Assembly: GCA_019359015.1 (NCBI GenBank)
Contig: JAHHID010000035.1
Span: 1-64,000 of the forward strand
Source of the DNA: Spirirestis rafaelensis WJT71-NPBG6
GTDB taxonomy: Bacteria > Cyanobacteriota > Cyanobacteriia > Cyanobacteriales > Nostocaceae
Direction of reading: 5' to 3'
Length of the DNA: 64,000 bases
Shown here: positions 57,738 through 64,000 of the stretch, in pieces
Layout: each line of letters starts with the position of its first letter
How positions within the stretch are numbered: position 1 is the first letter of the stretch
Notes under the pieces: generated by a model
The model's input: the letters and a program-made list of their open reading frames with translations, nothing else
Told to the model about the DNA's origin: nothing
Databases searched by the model: none
Program-made: the position numbers and the translations under genes

Positions 57738-58421
57738 TTACCACAGCGCTCTGACACCTCGACCACCAGAATTTTGTCCACCTGTTGTGTTGTTACCACC
57801 TGTATTTTGCTGCGTTCCGGTAGTGCCGTCGTTTTGATATTGCTGCGTTCCGGTAGTACCATCGTTTTGATATTGCTGCGTTCCGGTAGTGCCGTTATTT
57901 TGATATCGCTGCGTTCCGGTAGTGCCGCCTTGATTTAGCTGCGTTCCGCCGGTAGTGCCGTTATTTTGATAATCCTGCGTTCCGGTGGTGCCGTTATTTC
58001 GATATTGCTGCGTTCCGGTGGTGCCGTTATTTCGATATTGCTGCGTTCCGGTAGTGCCGTTATTTCGATATTGCTGCGTTCCGGTGGTGCCGTCTTGATT
58101 TAGCTGCGTTCCGGTGGAGCCGCCATCTTGATTTTGCTGCGTTCCGCCAGTAGTGCCGCCTTGATTTTGCTGCGTTCCGCCAGTGGTGCCGCCATTTTGA
58201 TTTTGCTGCGTTCTGGTGGAGTCGCCATATGGGAATAGCCCTCCTCTTTGAGAGGCTTGGGAGTATAATGTCTCATTTGTTGGGGCTTCACTAATTACCA
58301 TGCTACGAGAACTGGAATTCGCCATTGCGAATGCCGGAAGACTTACTAAAGCACTGGCACTAGCAACTCCCACAAGGCTAATAAACTTTTTAAGCAAATT
58401 TTTACTGTTGTTGACGCTCAT
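57738..58421 (-). CDS. Secreted low-complexity GTTGTQQ repeat protein
   Basis: 227 residues. The N-terminus NLLKKFISLVGVASASALVS with PAFA is a clear signal peptide (cut near residue 32). From about residue 68 the protein is almost only Gly, Thr, Gln and Asn, with about ten 11-residue repeats (NNGTTGTQQYR and variants with QYQND, TQLNQ), and ends RGVRALW. There is no cysteine and no enzymatic motif. The composition suggests an extended or amyloid-prone extracellular polymer or sheath component (inference). The gene repeats are 33 bp. The signal peptide resembles those of cyanobacterial fasciclin-type proteins, and such a protein is encoded nearby. Confidence 0.72.
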   Translation of the reverse strand: MSVNNSKNLLKKFISLVGVASASALVSLPAFAMANSSSRSMVISEAPTNETLYSQASQRGGLFPYGDSTRTQQNQNGGTTGGTQQNQGGTTGGTQQNQDGGSTGTQLNQDGTTGTQQYRNNGTTGTQQYRNNGTTGTQQYRNNGTTGTQDYQNNGTTGGTQLNQGGTTGTQRYQNNGTTGTQQYQNDGTTGTQQYQNDGTTGTQQNTGGNNTTGGQNSGGRGVRALW

Positions 58422-58989
58422 TGTTATCTCCTTAGATTGAACTTAAAAGACTTTTAATCTGCTAAAGGTTTTGCTGAAATTTGGAAAAAATATTGCAGCA
58501 GTTCTGAACTGAAATTAATGTTATTCAGTTAGAAGGGTTGAACTTGTTATTGACATTTGTTATTAAAATTTAACTTTTTTAATTTCCCTGGTCGTCTGTC
58601 TAAAGAATGTTTTCATGTCAAAGTTGCTTGTAATTATCAATACAAAATTTTTTGGAACCTCTGTTGCTTTTACTACTTGATGCCAGATGTATTTTGAAAA
58701 AAAATTGCTATTATATTAATCTCAGTATTTTTACATTGATGACAAAAATAAATGATATTTGGTGGAATTATTGATTAAGGTTATGAAATGAGAGAATGTG
58801 TTGATTTTATGTTGTTAACTAGCGATGTCTGACTCAAGTCCACACCCTTCTCAATCGCACTCCTATGCTGCGTTAGCTTCCCGCAGTCTTTGGAGTACGG
58901 GAACTCCTAAAGGCGATCGCGTCTACGCATAAGCGAGAGTAAATGCACTAAATGTTAATCTTCGTCGATTCAAACACTACTAGGCATCT
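58422..58989. other. Gap with interspersed palindromic repeat
   Basis: No gene. The first 350 bp are AT-rich and should hold the promoter of the secreted repeat protein. At about 58868-58935 lies an interspersed repeat (CTGCGTTAGCTTCCCGCAG, GGAGTACGGGAACTCC, GGCGATCGCGTCTACGC) sharing words with the insertion inside kdpD. Confidence 0.5.
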
Positions 58990-59580
58990 ATGCAAACAAC
59001 CACAATCCACGCTCTTAAAGAATGGGCAGTTGCCGTGAATGCCTTAGAACAGGGCGAAACGATTATGCTGCTACGCAAAGGTGGCATTCATGAACAAGGT
59101 GGACGTTTCCAAGTTGCTCATGAGCAGATTTTGCTCTACCCAACTTATGAACATCAACAGTCTTTTATGCTCAAAGCTGAGTATGGCAAAGATGTACAGC
59201 CTGTGACATCTGGTTGGCATCCAGAAACAGTGTCGATCAGCAGTTGGGCAGAAATCACTGATATTTTGCCAGTTAGTGACGAGTCAATTGTCAAAGCGTT
59301 ACTGCCATTTCATATATGGAATGAGTATTTTATTAGCGATCGCCTCATATGGAAAGCTCGTCAACCACTTTACATTCTTCTGCTGCGGACTTACAAATTA
59401 CCGAAAGTGCAAGAAATTCCCTATCGCCGAGAATACGGCGGCTGTAAATCATGGATTGATTTAGCACAGACGATTAACTTACAACCCGCTGAACCTGTAT
59501 TATCTGACTTTGCCTACAACCAACAAGTAGCAAAAATTCGCGGCATTGTCGGCGACAAGCTGTATGCTCCATCGTTTTGA
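58990..59580 (+). CDS. DUF1802 family protein
   Basis: A 196-residue soluble protein of unknown function. It begins LKEWAVAVNALEQGETIMLL then RKGGIHE, followed by QILLYPTYEHQQ and a conserved WAEITDILPV segment. This is the DUF1802 pattern, seen mainly in cyanobacteria and some other bacteria, often near mobile or restriction-type genes. The C-terminal YRREYGGCKSWIDL block and a final ASPVLSDFAY-like stretch are also family-typical in style. There is no signal peptide. No biochemical role is established to my knowledge. Confidence 0.82.
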   Translation: MQTTTIHALKEWAVAVNALEQGETIMLLRKGGIHEQGGRFQVAHEQILLYPTYEHQQSFMLKAEYGKDVQPVTSGWHPETVSISSWAEITDILPVSDESIVKALLPFHIWNEYFISDRLIWKARQPLYILLLRTYKLPKVQEIPYRREYGGCKSWIDLAQTINLQPAEPVLSDFAYNQQVAKIRGIVGDKLYAPSF

Positions 59581-60227
59581 GGGGAAGGCAAAAGCGAAAA
59601 GGAAAAGGAGAAGAAAAAAAGATATTTTTCTTGGTGGTGAAGCAATACGGTTCAGATAAGCCTTTTTTTATTTTCTCCCCCTGCACCCCCTGCTTGCCTC
59701 AACAGATAACTTTCGCGATTCCCAACCGTATTGGGTGGTGAAGCGCGATTGCACCACTAATATCATGTTCGGTTAAAGACTTATCATGGTTGTCCGCACT
59801 CTTGCAGGGGGCTTTCTAGCAGGGGGAAAGAGCGTTTTAAACTTTTTGCACAGATGCACCGAATAATAACTAATTAAGCGAACCTGATATAATTCTGCCT
59901 GGAAATAAAGGTTGGGGACACTTGCAATGTTATTTGCAGGTTAAATTTTGTTAAGAAATAGTAGCAGCTAATACATACACTGAGGAAAACCGCAGGTAAC
60001 ATTAGAGAAATCTTACCGTTAGGGGAAATTCCAAAGAAAGATCTTGGCGTTGCTGTTTTCTCGCAGCTTCCGGATGCCCTGCATCTATGGTTAAGTACAG
60101 ATTCGTGGAAGTATTTAATTCGACATCAACGAGAAGACTAACCTAAGAAAAATTACCCCGAAAGGGTGAGGGTAGACTTGACATAAGTCTGTAATTATGC
60201 AATTAAAGGAAACATGAGGAGTTTGCC
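59581..60227. other. Gap with gene remnants
   Basis: No intact gene. In plus frame, after a TAG near 59965, a stretch ending at TAA 60139-60141 reads NIREILPLGEIPKKDLGVAV and SQLPDALHLWLSTDSWKY. This looks like the C-terminal end of a lost protein without a start. CCGTATTG repeats flank 59650-59730 (CAATACGG and CCGTATTG inverted). GGAAACATGAGGAG near 60209 belongs to the next gene. Confidence 0.35.
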
Positions 60228-60479
60228 ATGCATCGACAAATGTGCTGGTTGTCTAAATTTGGCGGCGATGGAGAGAAAATTTTGCACTTGCAGACTGAAC
60301 CCCATCAACCGTGGCGTCCTTATACAGCTTTTCCACAATATGCAGTACCGGATTATAAAATACAAGGCGGTTCTCTGGGTTGGGCAACTTACCAAAAGCT
60401 TTTGAAAGCAGGCTGGACTCTGGTACATAGCGCACGAGCAAACGAGTTTAGCAGCTATTCGGCTGAAGTTAAAAGTTAG
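60228..60479 (+). CDS. Small hypothetical protein
   Basis: An 83-residue protein with a well-placed GAGGAG six bases before ATG. No family is recognised with certainty. It has Trp- and Pro-rich blocks (PHQPWRPYTAFPQYAVPDYK, GGSLGWATYQKLLKAGWTLV) that read as a folded small domain. There is no signal peptide or membrane helix. It ends in GAAGTTAAAAGT, where an STRR-like GTTAGGAGTTA begins, so the original stop may have been altered. Confidence 0.6.
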   Translation: MHRQMCWLSKFGGDGEKILHLQTEPHQPWRPYTAFPQYAVPDYKIQGGSLGWATYQKLLKAGWTLVHSARANEFSSYSAEVKS

Positions 60480-60540
60480 GAGTTAAATTTTCAATTTCAG
60501 TGTAACTAACCCAGTAAAATTTAGCTTCAACAAAAAGAAG

Positions 60541-60570
60541 CCTCTCGCCTACCCGAAGGGAGGCGATGAG
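60541..60570. repeat. Hairpin at the presumed left end of the TnpB element
   Basis: CTCGCCT, CCC, loop GAA, GGG and AGGCGATGAG form a compact imperfect stem (60544-60570, one bulged A). It lies 283 bp before tnpB and beyond the small divergent ORF, where a subterminal hairpin of an IS200/IS605-type left end would be expected. It could also end the preceding small gene. Confidence 0.45.
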
Positions 60571-60609
60571 ATGAATTTTTGGGTGGTGACGAGTTGACCC
60601 CTAACCAAA

Positions 60610-60786
60610 TCAAACCGTAGGTTTGACAGGGCGAGGGGTCGAGGAGGAATCGCCATTTTTAACTTCCAGCGAATCTATAAAATCTTCGATTACATGAGTC
60701 ATAGTTTTATCGTTTTGAGCCGAGTATAAGCGTAGTTTGTTTAATCTACGCTCAGATATCCTCAAATTTAATGCTTTGTTTTTCAT
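60610..60786 (-). CDS. Small ribbon-helix-helix-like protein next to TnpB
   Basis: A 58-residue frame read divergently from tnpB, starting at ATG 60786: MKNKALNLRISERRLNKLRL, then YSAQNDKTMTHVIEDFIDSL and a Pro/Lys-rich tail. The short beta strand followed by two helices is the pattern of CopG/Arc-type ribbon-helix-helix DNA-binding proteins. Its position between the left-end hairpin and tnpB suggests a repressor of the element, acting on the shared 66-bp upstream gap (inference). A second stem (TCAAACC-GTA-GGTTTGA, 60610-60626) overlaps its stop codon. Confidence 0.62.
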   Translation of the reverse strand: MKNKALNLRISERRLNKLRLYSAQNDKTMTHVIEDFIDSLEVKNGDSSSTPRPVKPTV

Positions 60787-60852
60787 GAATGCCTACACAC
60801 TGTCTTTGCGTTTATGTTATTCTATTTGTAGGTCGAAAAACAAAGGGGAAAA

Positions 60853-61197
60853 ATGAAAATCTCATACCAGTACAAAATTAAACCAACTGCATTGCAAGTA
60901 GAAAAAATTGATAAAACATTAGAAAAGTTGCGTTGTCAATACAACTATTTATTGGCTCAAAGGTTTAACTGGTATGACTTTAATCGTTGTCCTATTGATA
61001 GATGCCCATTAATTTGTCATATCCCAGAGCTAAAAGAACAACCTAACTATTACAATCAAAAAGCATCTCTAACTAAACTTAAAATAGATAGACCTTGGTA
61101 TAAGGATGTTCACTCTCAAGTACTACAGGAAGCCCCTAAAAAAGTTGAATTAGCTTTTGATAGATGGTTGAAGGGTGACGTTAATGGTAAAAAATAG
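60853..61197 (+). pseudogene. tnpB: TnpB (IS200/IS605 family), N-terminal fragment
   Basis: The first 114 codons of an RNA-guided TnpB nuclease: MKISYQYKIKPTALQVEKID, the WED/REC-type start with RCQYNYLLAQRFNWY, and DVHSQVLQEAPKKVELAFDR followed by WLKGDVNGKK. The frame stops at TAG 61195-61197, the first bases of an inserted element. It resumes in the same sense at 62350 ([20 protein letters not shown]), the exact continuation expected in the family. AGGGGAAAA precedes the ATG. The N-terminal fragment alone lacks all catalytic residues. Confidence 0.88.
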
Positions 61198-62346
61198 ACT
61201 TATCCGAAAATGGTAAATGTATACAGTAAAGGGATTTCAGTGATTATAAGGGAATGTGCGATCGCTAGATTAGGTATACGAAAGAATAGGGGTTTGAGCA
61301 TAAATTACGGCTAAATTATCAGTTTATGGGCAAAAATGTTGGTACAAATAAATTTTATTTTATCAGAAAAAATTAAATATTAATAGCTAGTGAAAGTAAA
61401 CAATTAAGTCGTAGCCTGACTAACCCACAAACAGTCATAATTACCTGGCTATACTTATGCCTTGCTAAACGAAATTTCTCACTAGCGACTCGAAAGATTT
61501 TTACTTTCCCTATCAAATGTTCAACGCCTATTCTTCTAGACGATAACTGCTGGTTTTCTTTTTTTTGTGATTCCGAAATTTCTTTCTTCCTCGGTTTCTT
61601 GTAAGGTGTGGTAATTGTTGACTCTCCTATGTAAGCTTTATCTCCAATAAATTTTTGTTCACAATCAAATTTACCTTGTGTTTCTCGAAATAAATTAATA
61701 TCACTTGTTTTTCCTAAGTTTCCAATATAAATGTCAACAATATCTTCTCCATTGGGCAACACAATAAACTGGTTTTTCAGGGTATGCATTTTTTTCTTGC
61801 CAGAGTAGTGCTGTTTTTGCTCTTGATAGTCTACAGGTCTTTCTATAACTTGTTCTGCACTATCTACAATCAATTCATGCTCACAAAGAATTTTACGTAG
61901 TTCTTCATATTTCTGACTATCTTTTTCTACCTCTTCCATTTTATAAGCTGGTAATATCTCTCTCAAAATCTTCAGCCAATAATTAAAAGCATCATTCGCT
62001 TTAGTTTTTGATATATCAAATAACAAACCTAAAATATCAAAAGTTGGTTTTTGTCGAAGGTAAACTAGACATAAACAGACCCCTTCTTTGGGAGACATTT
62101 CTGATTTACGTCCACCACCAGGAGCAATAAGACGAACTTTGTTTTTTTCAATTTCTGTTTGTTTGTGATTATGTCGTTGTTCTGCTAACACAACTAATGT
62201 CATAAACTGTTCATAATTAATACCGATCAATCGTTTTGCTGACTGGGGATGTGATTCGATTCTTACTAAAGGACTCGTCATGGTTGATGCACTAGAATTT
62301 TTATTTCTGTATCATTTTCCCATAAACTTTGTTTTAAGGACATGTC
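61197..62346. mobile_element. IS5-like insertion sequence splitting tnpB
   Basis: The element of about 1150 bp carries a single transposase gene. Its ends are GACTTATCCGAAA on the left and, read inward from the right, GACATGTCCTTAAA, imperfect inverted repeats. TA flanks both sides (61195-61196 and 62347-62348), consistent with a TA duplication. Removing the element and one TA rejoins the two tnpB parts in the same frame, though with a TAA codon at the junction, so the exact pre-insertion sequence is unclear. Confidence 0.8.
61373..62281 (-). CDS. IS5-family DDE transposase (DDE_4/HARBI1-like)
   Basis: 302 residues in one frame. An N-terminal helix-turn-helix region (GRKSEMSPKEGVCLCLVYLR, LLFDISKTKANDAFNYWL) precedes the DDE core. 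The first Asp is in LIVDSAEQVIERP, the second in FIGDKAYIGES, and the Glu in RIGVEHLIGKVK, with the conserved Lys/Arg after it. No stop or frameshift is seen, so it may still be active. It is encoded antisense to the tnpB gene it interrupts. Confidence 0.9.
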   Translation of the reverse strand: MTSPLVRIESHPQSAKRLIGINYEQFMTLVVLAEQRHNHKQTEIEKNKVRLIAPGGGRKSEMSPKEGVCLCLVYLRQKPTFDILGLLFDISKTKANDAFNYWLKILREILPAYKMEEVEKDSQKYEELRKILCEHELIVDSAEQVIERPVDYQEQKQHYSGKKKMHTLKNQFIVLPNGEDIVDIYIGNLGKTSDINLFRETQGKFDCEQKFIGDKAYIGESTITTPYKKPRKKEISESQKKENQQLSSRRIGVEHLIGKVKIFRVASEKFRLARHKYSQVIMTVCGLVRLRLNCLLSLAINI

Positions 62347-62349
62347 TAA

Positions 62350-63180
62350 TCTGGTAGACCTAGATTTAAGGGTAAAGGGCAATACAAAACATTTACATAT
62401 TCCCAATTTAAGAGACATCATTTTGCTGCTAACAAAATCACGTTATCAAAAATAGGTGATGTCAAAGTGATTGTTCATCGCCCAATACCTGATGGATTTG
62501 ATATCAAAACCGTATCTGTCACCAAAAAAGCAGATGGTTATTATGTGACTCTCAGCCTTGACGACAAAACAATTCCAACTATTAAACCTGATTTTGACGC
62601 TAACAATATTGTGGGAATTGATGTTGGGCTGATTGATTTTTATGTTGCCTCTGACAATACCAGAATTGCTGCACCAAAACATCTACGCAAGGCTGAACGT
62701 AAGTTAAAGTCAGCACAGCGAAGAGTGTCAAGACGTAAAAAGGGTTCTAACCGACGTAGAAAAGCAATTAAACAATTGGGTGTCAAGCACAAAAAAGTTG
62801 CGGATACTCGCAAAGACTTTCACTTTAAAACAGCTAAATCACTACTTGATAAGTATGATGTCATAGCTGTGGAAAAATTGAATATCAAAAAACTAGCTAA
62901 AACAAGACTGGCTAAAAGTGTCAATGATGCTGGTTGGGGACAGTTTACAACCATACTTTCAAACAAAGCCGCAAATGCTGGTTTAAAAGTAATAGCACTA
63001 AACCCAAACGGCACTAGCCAAGAATGCTCTAGCTGTGGTACTAAAGTTAAAAAGCCTTTATCCCAAAGAATACATAATTGCCCTGTATGTCATACAAGTT
63101 TGTGCAGGGACTTGAACGCGGCTATCAACATAAAGAACCGTGGGGCGCACGGTCTTAAAGCTCAGTTAATGTCTTCATAG
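62350..63180 (+). pseudogene. tnpB: TnpB, C-terminal fragment with intact RuvC and zinc finger
   Basis: This continues the split tnpB from [11 protein letters not shown]. All RuvC catalytic residues are present: Asp in [10 protein letters not shown] (near 62619), Glu in [11 protein letters not shown] (near 62872) and Asp in [11 protein letters not shown] (near 63108). The zinc ribbon is CSSCG and CPVCH. A GTG at 62467 could start a 237-residue product without the N-terminal WED/REC part. That form would not be expected to bind guide RNA normally. The sequence shows no other damage, so the inactivation by the IS is recent. Confidence 0.88.
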
Positions 63181-63195
63181 AAGAGTCACTGAGAA

Positions 63196-63228
63196 GCCCA
63201 CACTCACCCTGCAAGGGGAGTGTGTGGA
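63196..63228 (+). ncRNA. Right-end hairpin / omega-RNA scaffold end of the TnpB element
   Basis: Sixteen bases after the tnpB stop, CACACTC (63199-63205) pairs with GAGTGTG (63218-63224). Inside it CCC (63207-63209) pairs with GGG (63215-63217) around a TGCAA loop. In IS200/IS605 elements the omega-RNA arises from the tnpB 3' end and this right-end region, with the guide taken from the DNA just outside (here about 63236 onward). The exact element boundary is not determined. Confidence 0.55.
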
Positions 63229-63236
63229 GTACGTCA

Positions 63237-63953
63237 CTATTCCACCAGAGTAATTGTTGCTTGTGAAGATAAGCCAACACAAGCTGGTAACTCTTCTAAT
63301 GCTAAACGTTCCCGTGCATTTGTATTCAGCATATCCATTGCAGCAGCAACATAGTCGGGATTGGCAAGATAACTAACTTGATTGCGAGAAGTTGCTTGAG
63401 AATTAAGGCTAGCAATACGCTCGGTTTTTAGTCTTGCAAGAGCAAGCTGTTGCATTCGATAGGTGGCTATTTTCTTCGCTTGACGAGCTTGTAGGTAAGC
63501 TAAGTAGTGTTGTACAACTGATACCCGTTTTTGCTGTTTAGCTTCATGCCAACGAGCTTCTCTCATTGGTAATTGCTGAATACTGTTCAAAACTTTAATT
63601 GGGTCAATTGTCATAGTTATGGAAAAACTATTTTCGCTTACCGATAATATATCGGGTAATGTCGAATTTGTCGTAGTTTGAGATGGCAAAAACTCAACGC
63701 TCAAAATATCAGTAAAAGCGCCTAATCCCATTGCGTTTCTTGCTTCCTGTACTTGGGAAGACTTACGTTGCGCGATCGCTGTTAATTGCTCAATTATTTT
63801 TAGATCGCGATCGCTAATGTTGGTCTGAATAACTTGTGCTTCATCATTAGCAAGCTGCTTGTCTTCGGAAAAAGTTGGAAAAGGAAAACTAATGAGTGTT
63901 AGCACAAGAAAAATCTTCAAGCTTGACAAGCAAGCTTTTGATTTATAATTCAT
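63237..63953 (-). CDS. Secreted coiled-coil protein, possible outer-membrane efflux-type fragment
   Basis: 238 residues. A signal peptide (hydrophobic 12-29, cut near FPTFSED) is followed by long helices: KIIEQLTAIAQRKSSQVQEA, WHEAKQQKRVSVVQHYLAYL and YRMQQLALARLKTERIA. A strand-like segment lies between them (SVEFLPSQTTTNSTLPDILS). The helix-strand-helix order and the VQEARNAM-type helix recall one half of a TolC-like outer-membrane factor, but the protein is half the usual length and no barrel signature is certain. It could be a cyanobacterial lineage-specific protein. The TnpB element ends just beside its stop codon. Confidence 0.6.
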   Translation of the reverse strand: MNYKSKACLSSLKIFLVLTLISFPFPTFSEDKQLANDEAQVIQTNISDRDLKIIEQLTAIAQRKSSQVQEARNAMGLGAFTDILSVEFLPSQTTTNSTLPDILSVSENSFSITMTIDPIKVLNSIQQLPMREARWHEAKQQKRVSVVQHYLAYLQARQAKKIATYRMQQLALARLKTERIASLNSQATSRNQVSYLANPDYVAAAMDMLNTNARERLALEELPACVGLSSQATITLVE

Positions 63954-64000
63954 AATTCATCACTTTGCGAAACAGTCAAAAAAGTTTCCGTTCCTCCAAG

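Noticed and set aside
57780-58210. Regular 33-bp repeats that could suggest a CRISPR array
   Set aside because: Repeats are head to tail with no unique spacers, and the open minus-strand frame runs through all of them after a signal peptide. They are coding repeats.
59965-60141. Short plus frame ending SWKYLIRHQRED
   Set aside because: It looks like a C-terminal gene end but has no start codon context or recognised family. It is recorded as a remnant within the gap entry only.

Overview
The window is chromosomal DNA from a filamentous, probably heterocyst-forming cyanobacterium (Nostocales). This rests on the dense HIP1 palindromes (GCGATCGC), photosystem II psbZ beside ribH, the phycobilisome-degradation gene nblA, cytochrome c6, a SigC-type sigma factor, a kdp operon laid out like the Anabaena kdpABGCD operons, and the heptanucleotide short tandemly repeated repeats (STRR) typical of that order. 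The species cannot be named from the sequence alone.

Positions 1-9000 hold the tail of a CHAT-domain protein, a small TIR-flanked element, a secreted trypsin-like protease, a TPR protein, petJ, a GNAT acetyltransferase, sigC and, divergently, priA. Positions 9185-16833 hold the kdp potassium-uptake operon (kdpA, kdpB, a small kdpG/kdpF-like gene, kdpC and a short kinase-less kdpD), followed by anmK. Positions 16900-29900 are mixed housekeeping: a decayed vapC, a Ser/Thr kinase missing part of its C-lobe, nblA, a PP2C phosphatase with an ABC1-family kinase, a DHH-CBS-nucleotidyltransferase fusion, psbZ, ribH and tRNA-Gly(GCC). A small accessory patch follows the tRNA (toxin-antitoxin remnant, GIY-YIG protein), then a PAP2 phosphatase.

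Positions 29890-53108 form a signalling island of about 23 kb, almost entirely on the minus strand. It contains five large sensor histidine kinases, three of them ending in or carrying receiver domains and one built on a run of about nine 92-residue HAMP units. It also contains stand-alone cheR and cheB, which lie in one apparent operon with two of the kinases, and a single-domain response regulator. No CheA, CheW, chemoreceptor or DNA-binding output regulator is present.

Positions 53789-58421 encode cell-envelope proteins: an SLH-fasciclin-barrel protein, an aldo/keto reductase, an L,D-transpeptidase and a secreted GTTGTQQ repeat protein. Positions 58990-63240 carry a DUF1802 protein and a TnpB (IS200/IS605-type) gene split by a second, IS5-like insertion sequence. 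The window ends in a secreted coiled-coil protein.

The theme that cuts across the window is repeat invasion. STRR-like and purine/pyrimidine-rich repeats that fill the intergenic gaps also appear in frame inside at least seven proteins (PriA, the CCA/CBS protein and all five histidine kinases). A different palindromic repeat lies in frame inside KdpD. In three kinases the inserts sit at the same point of the ATPase domain. Two short elements share the terminal repeat GGGAGCATCC, have 8-9 bp target duplications and differ completely inside.
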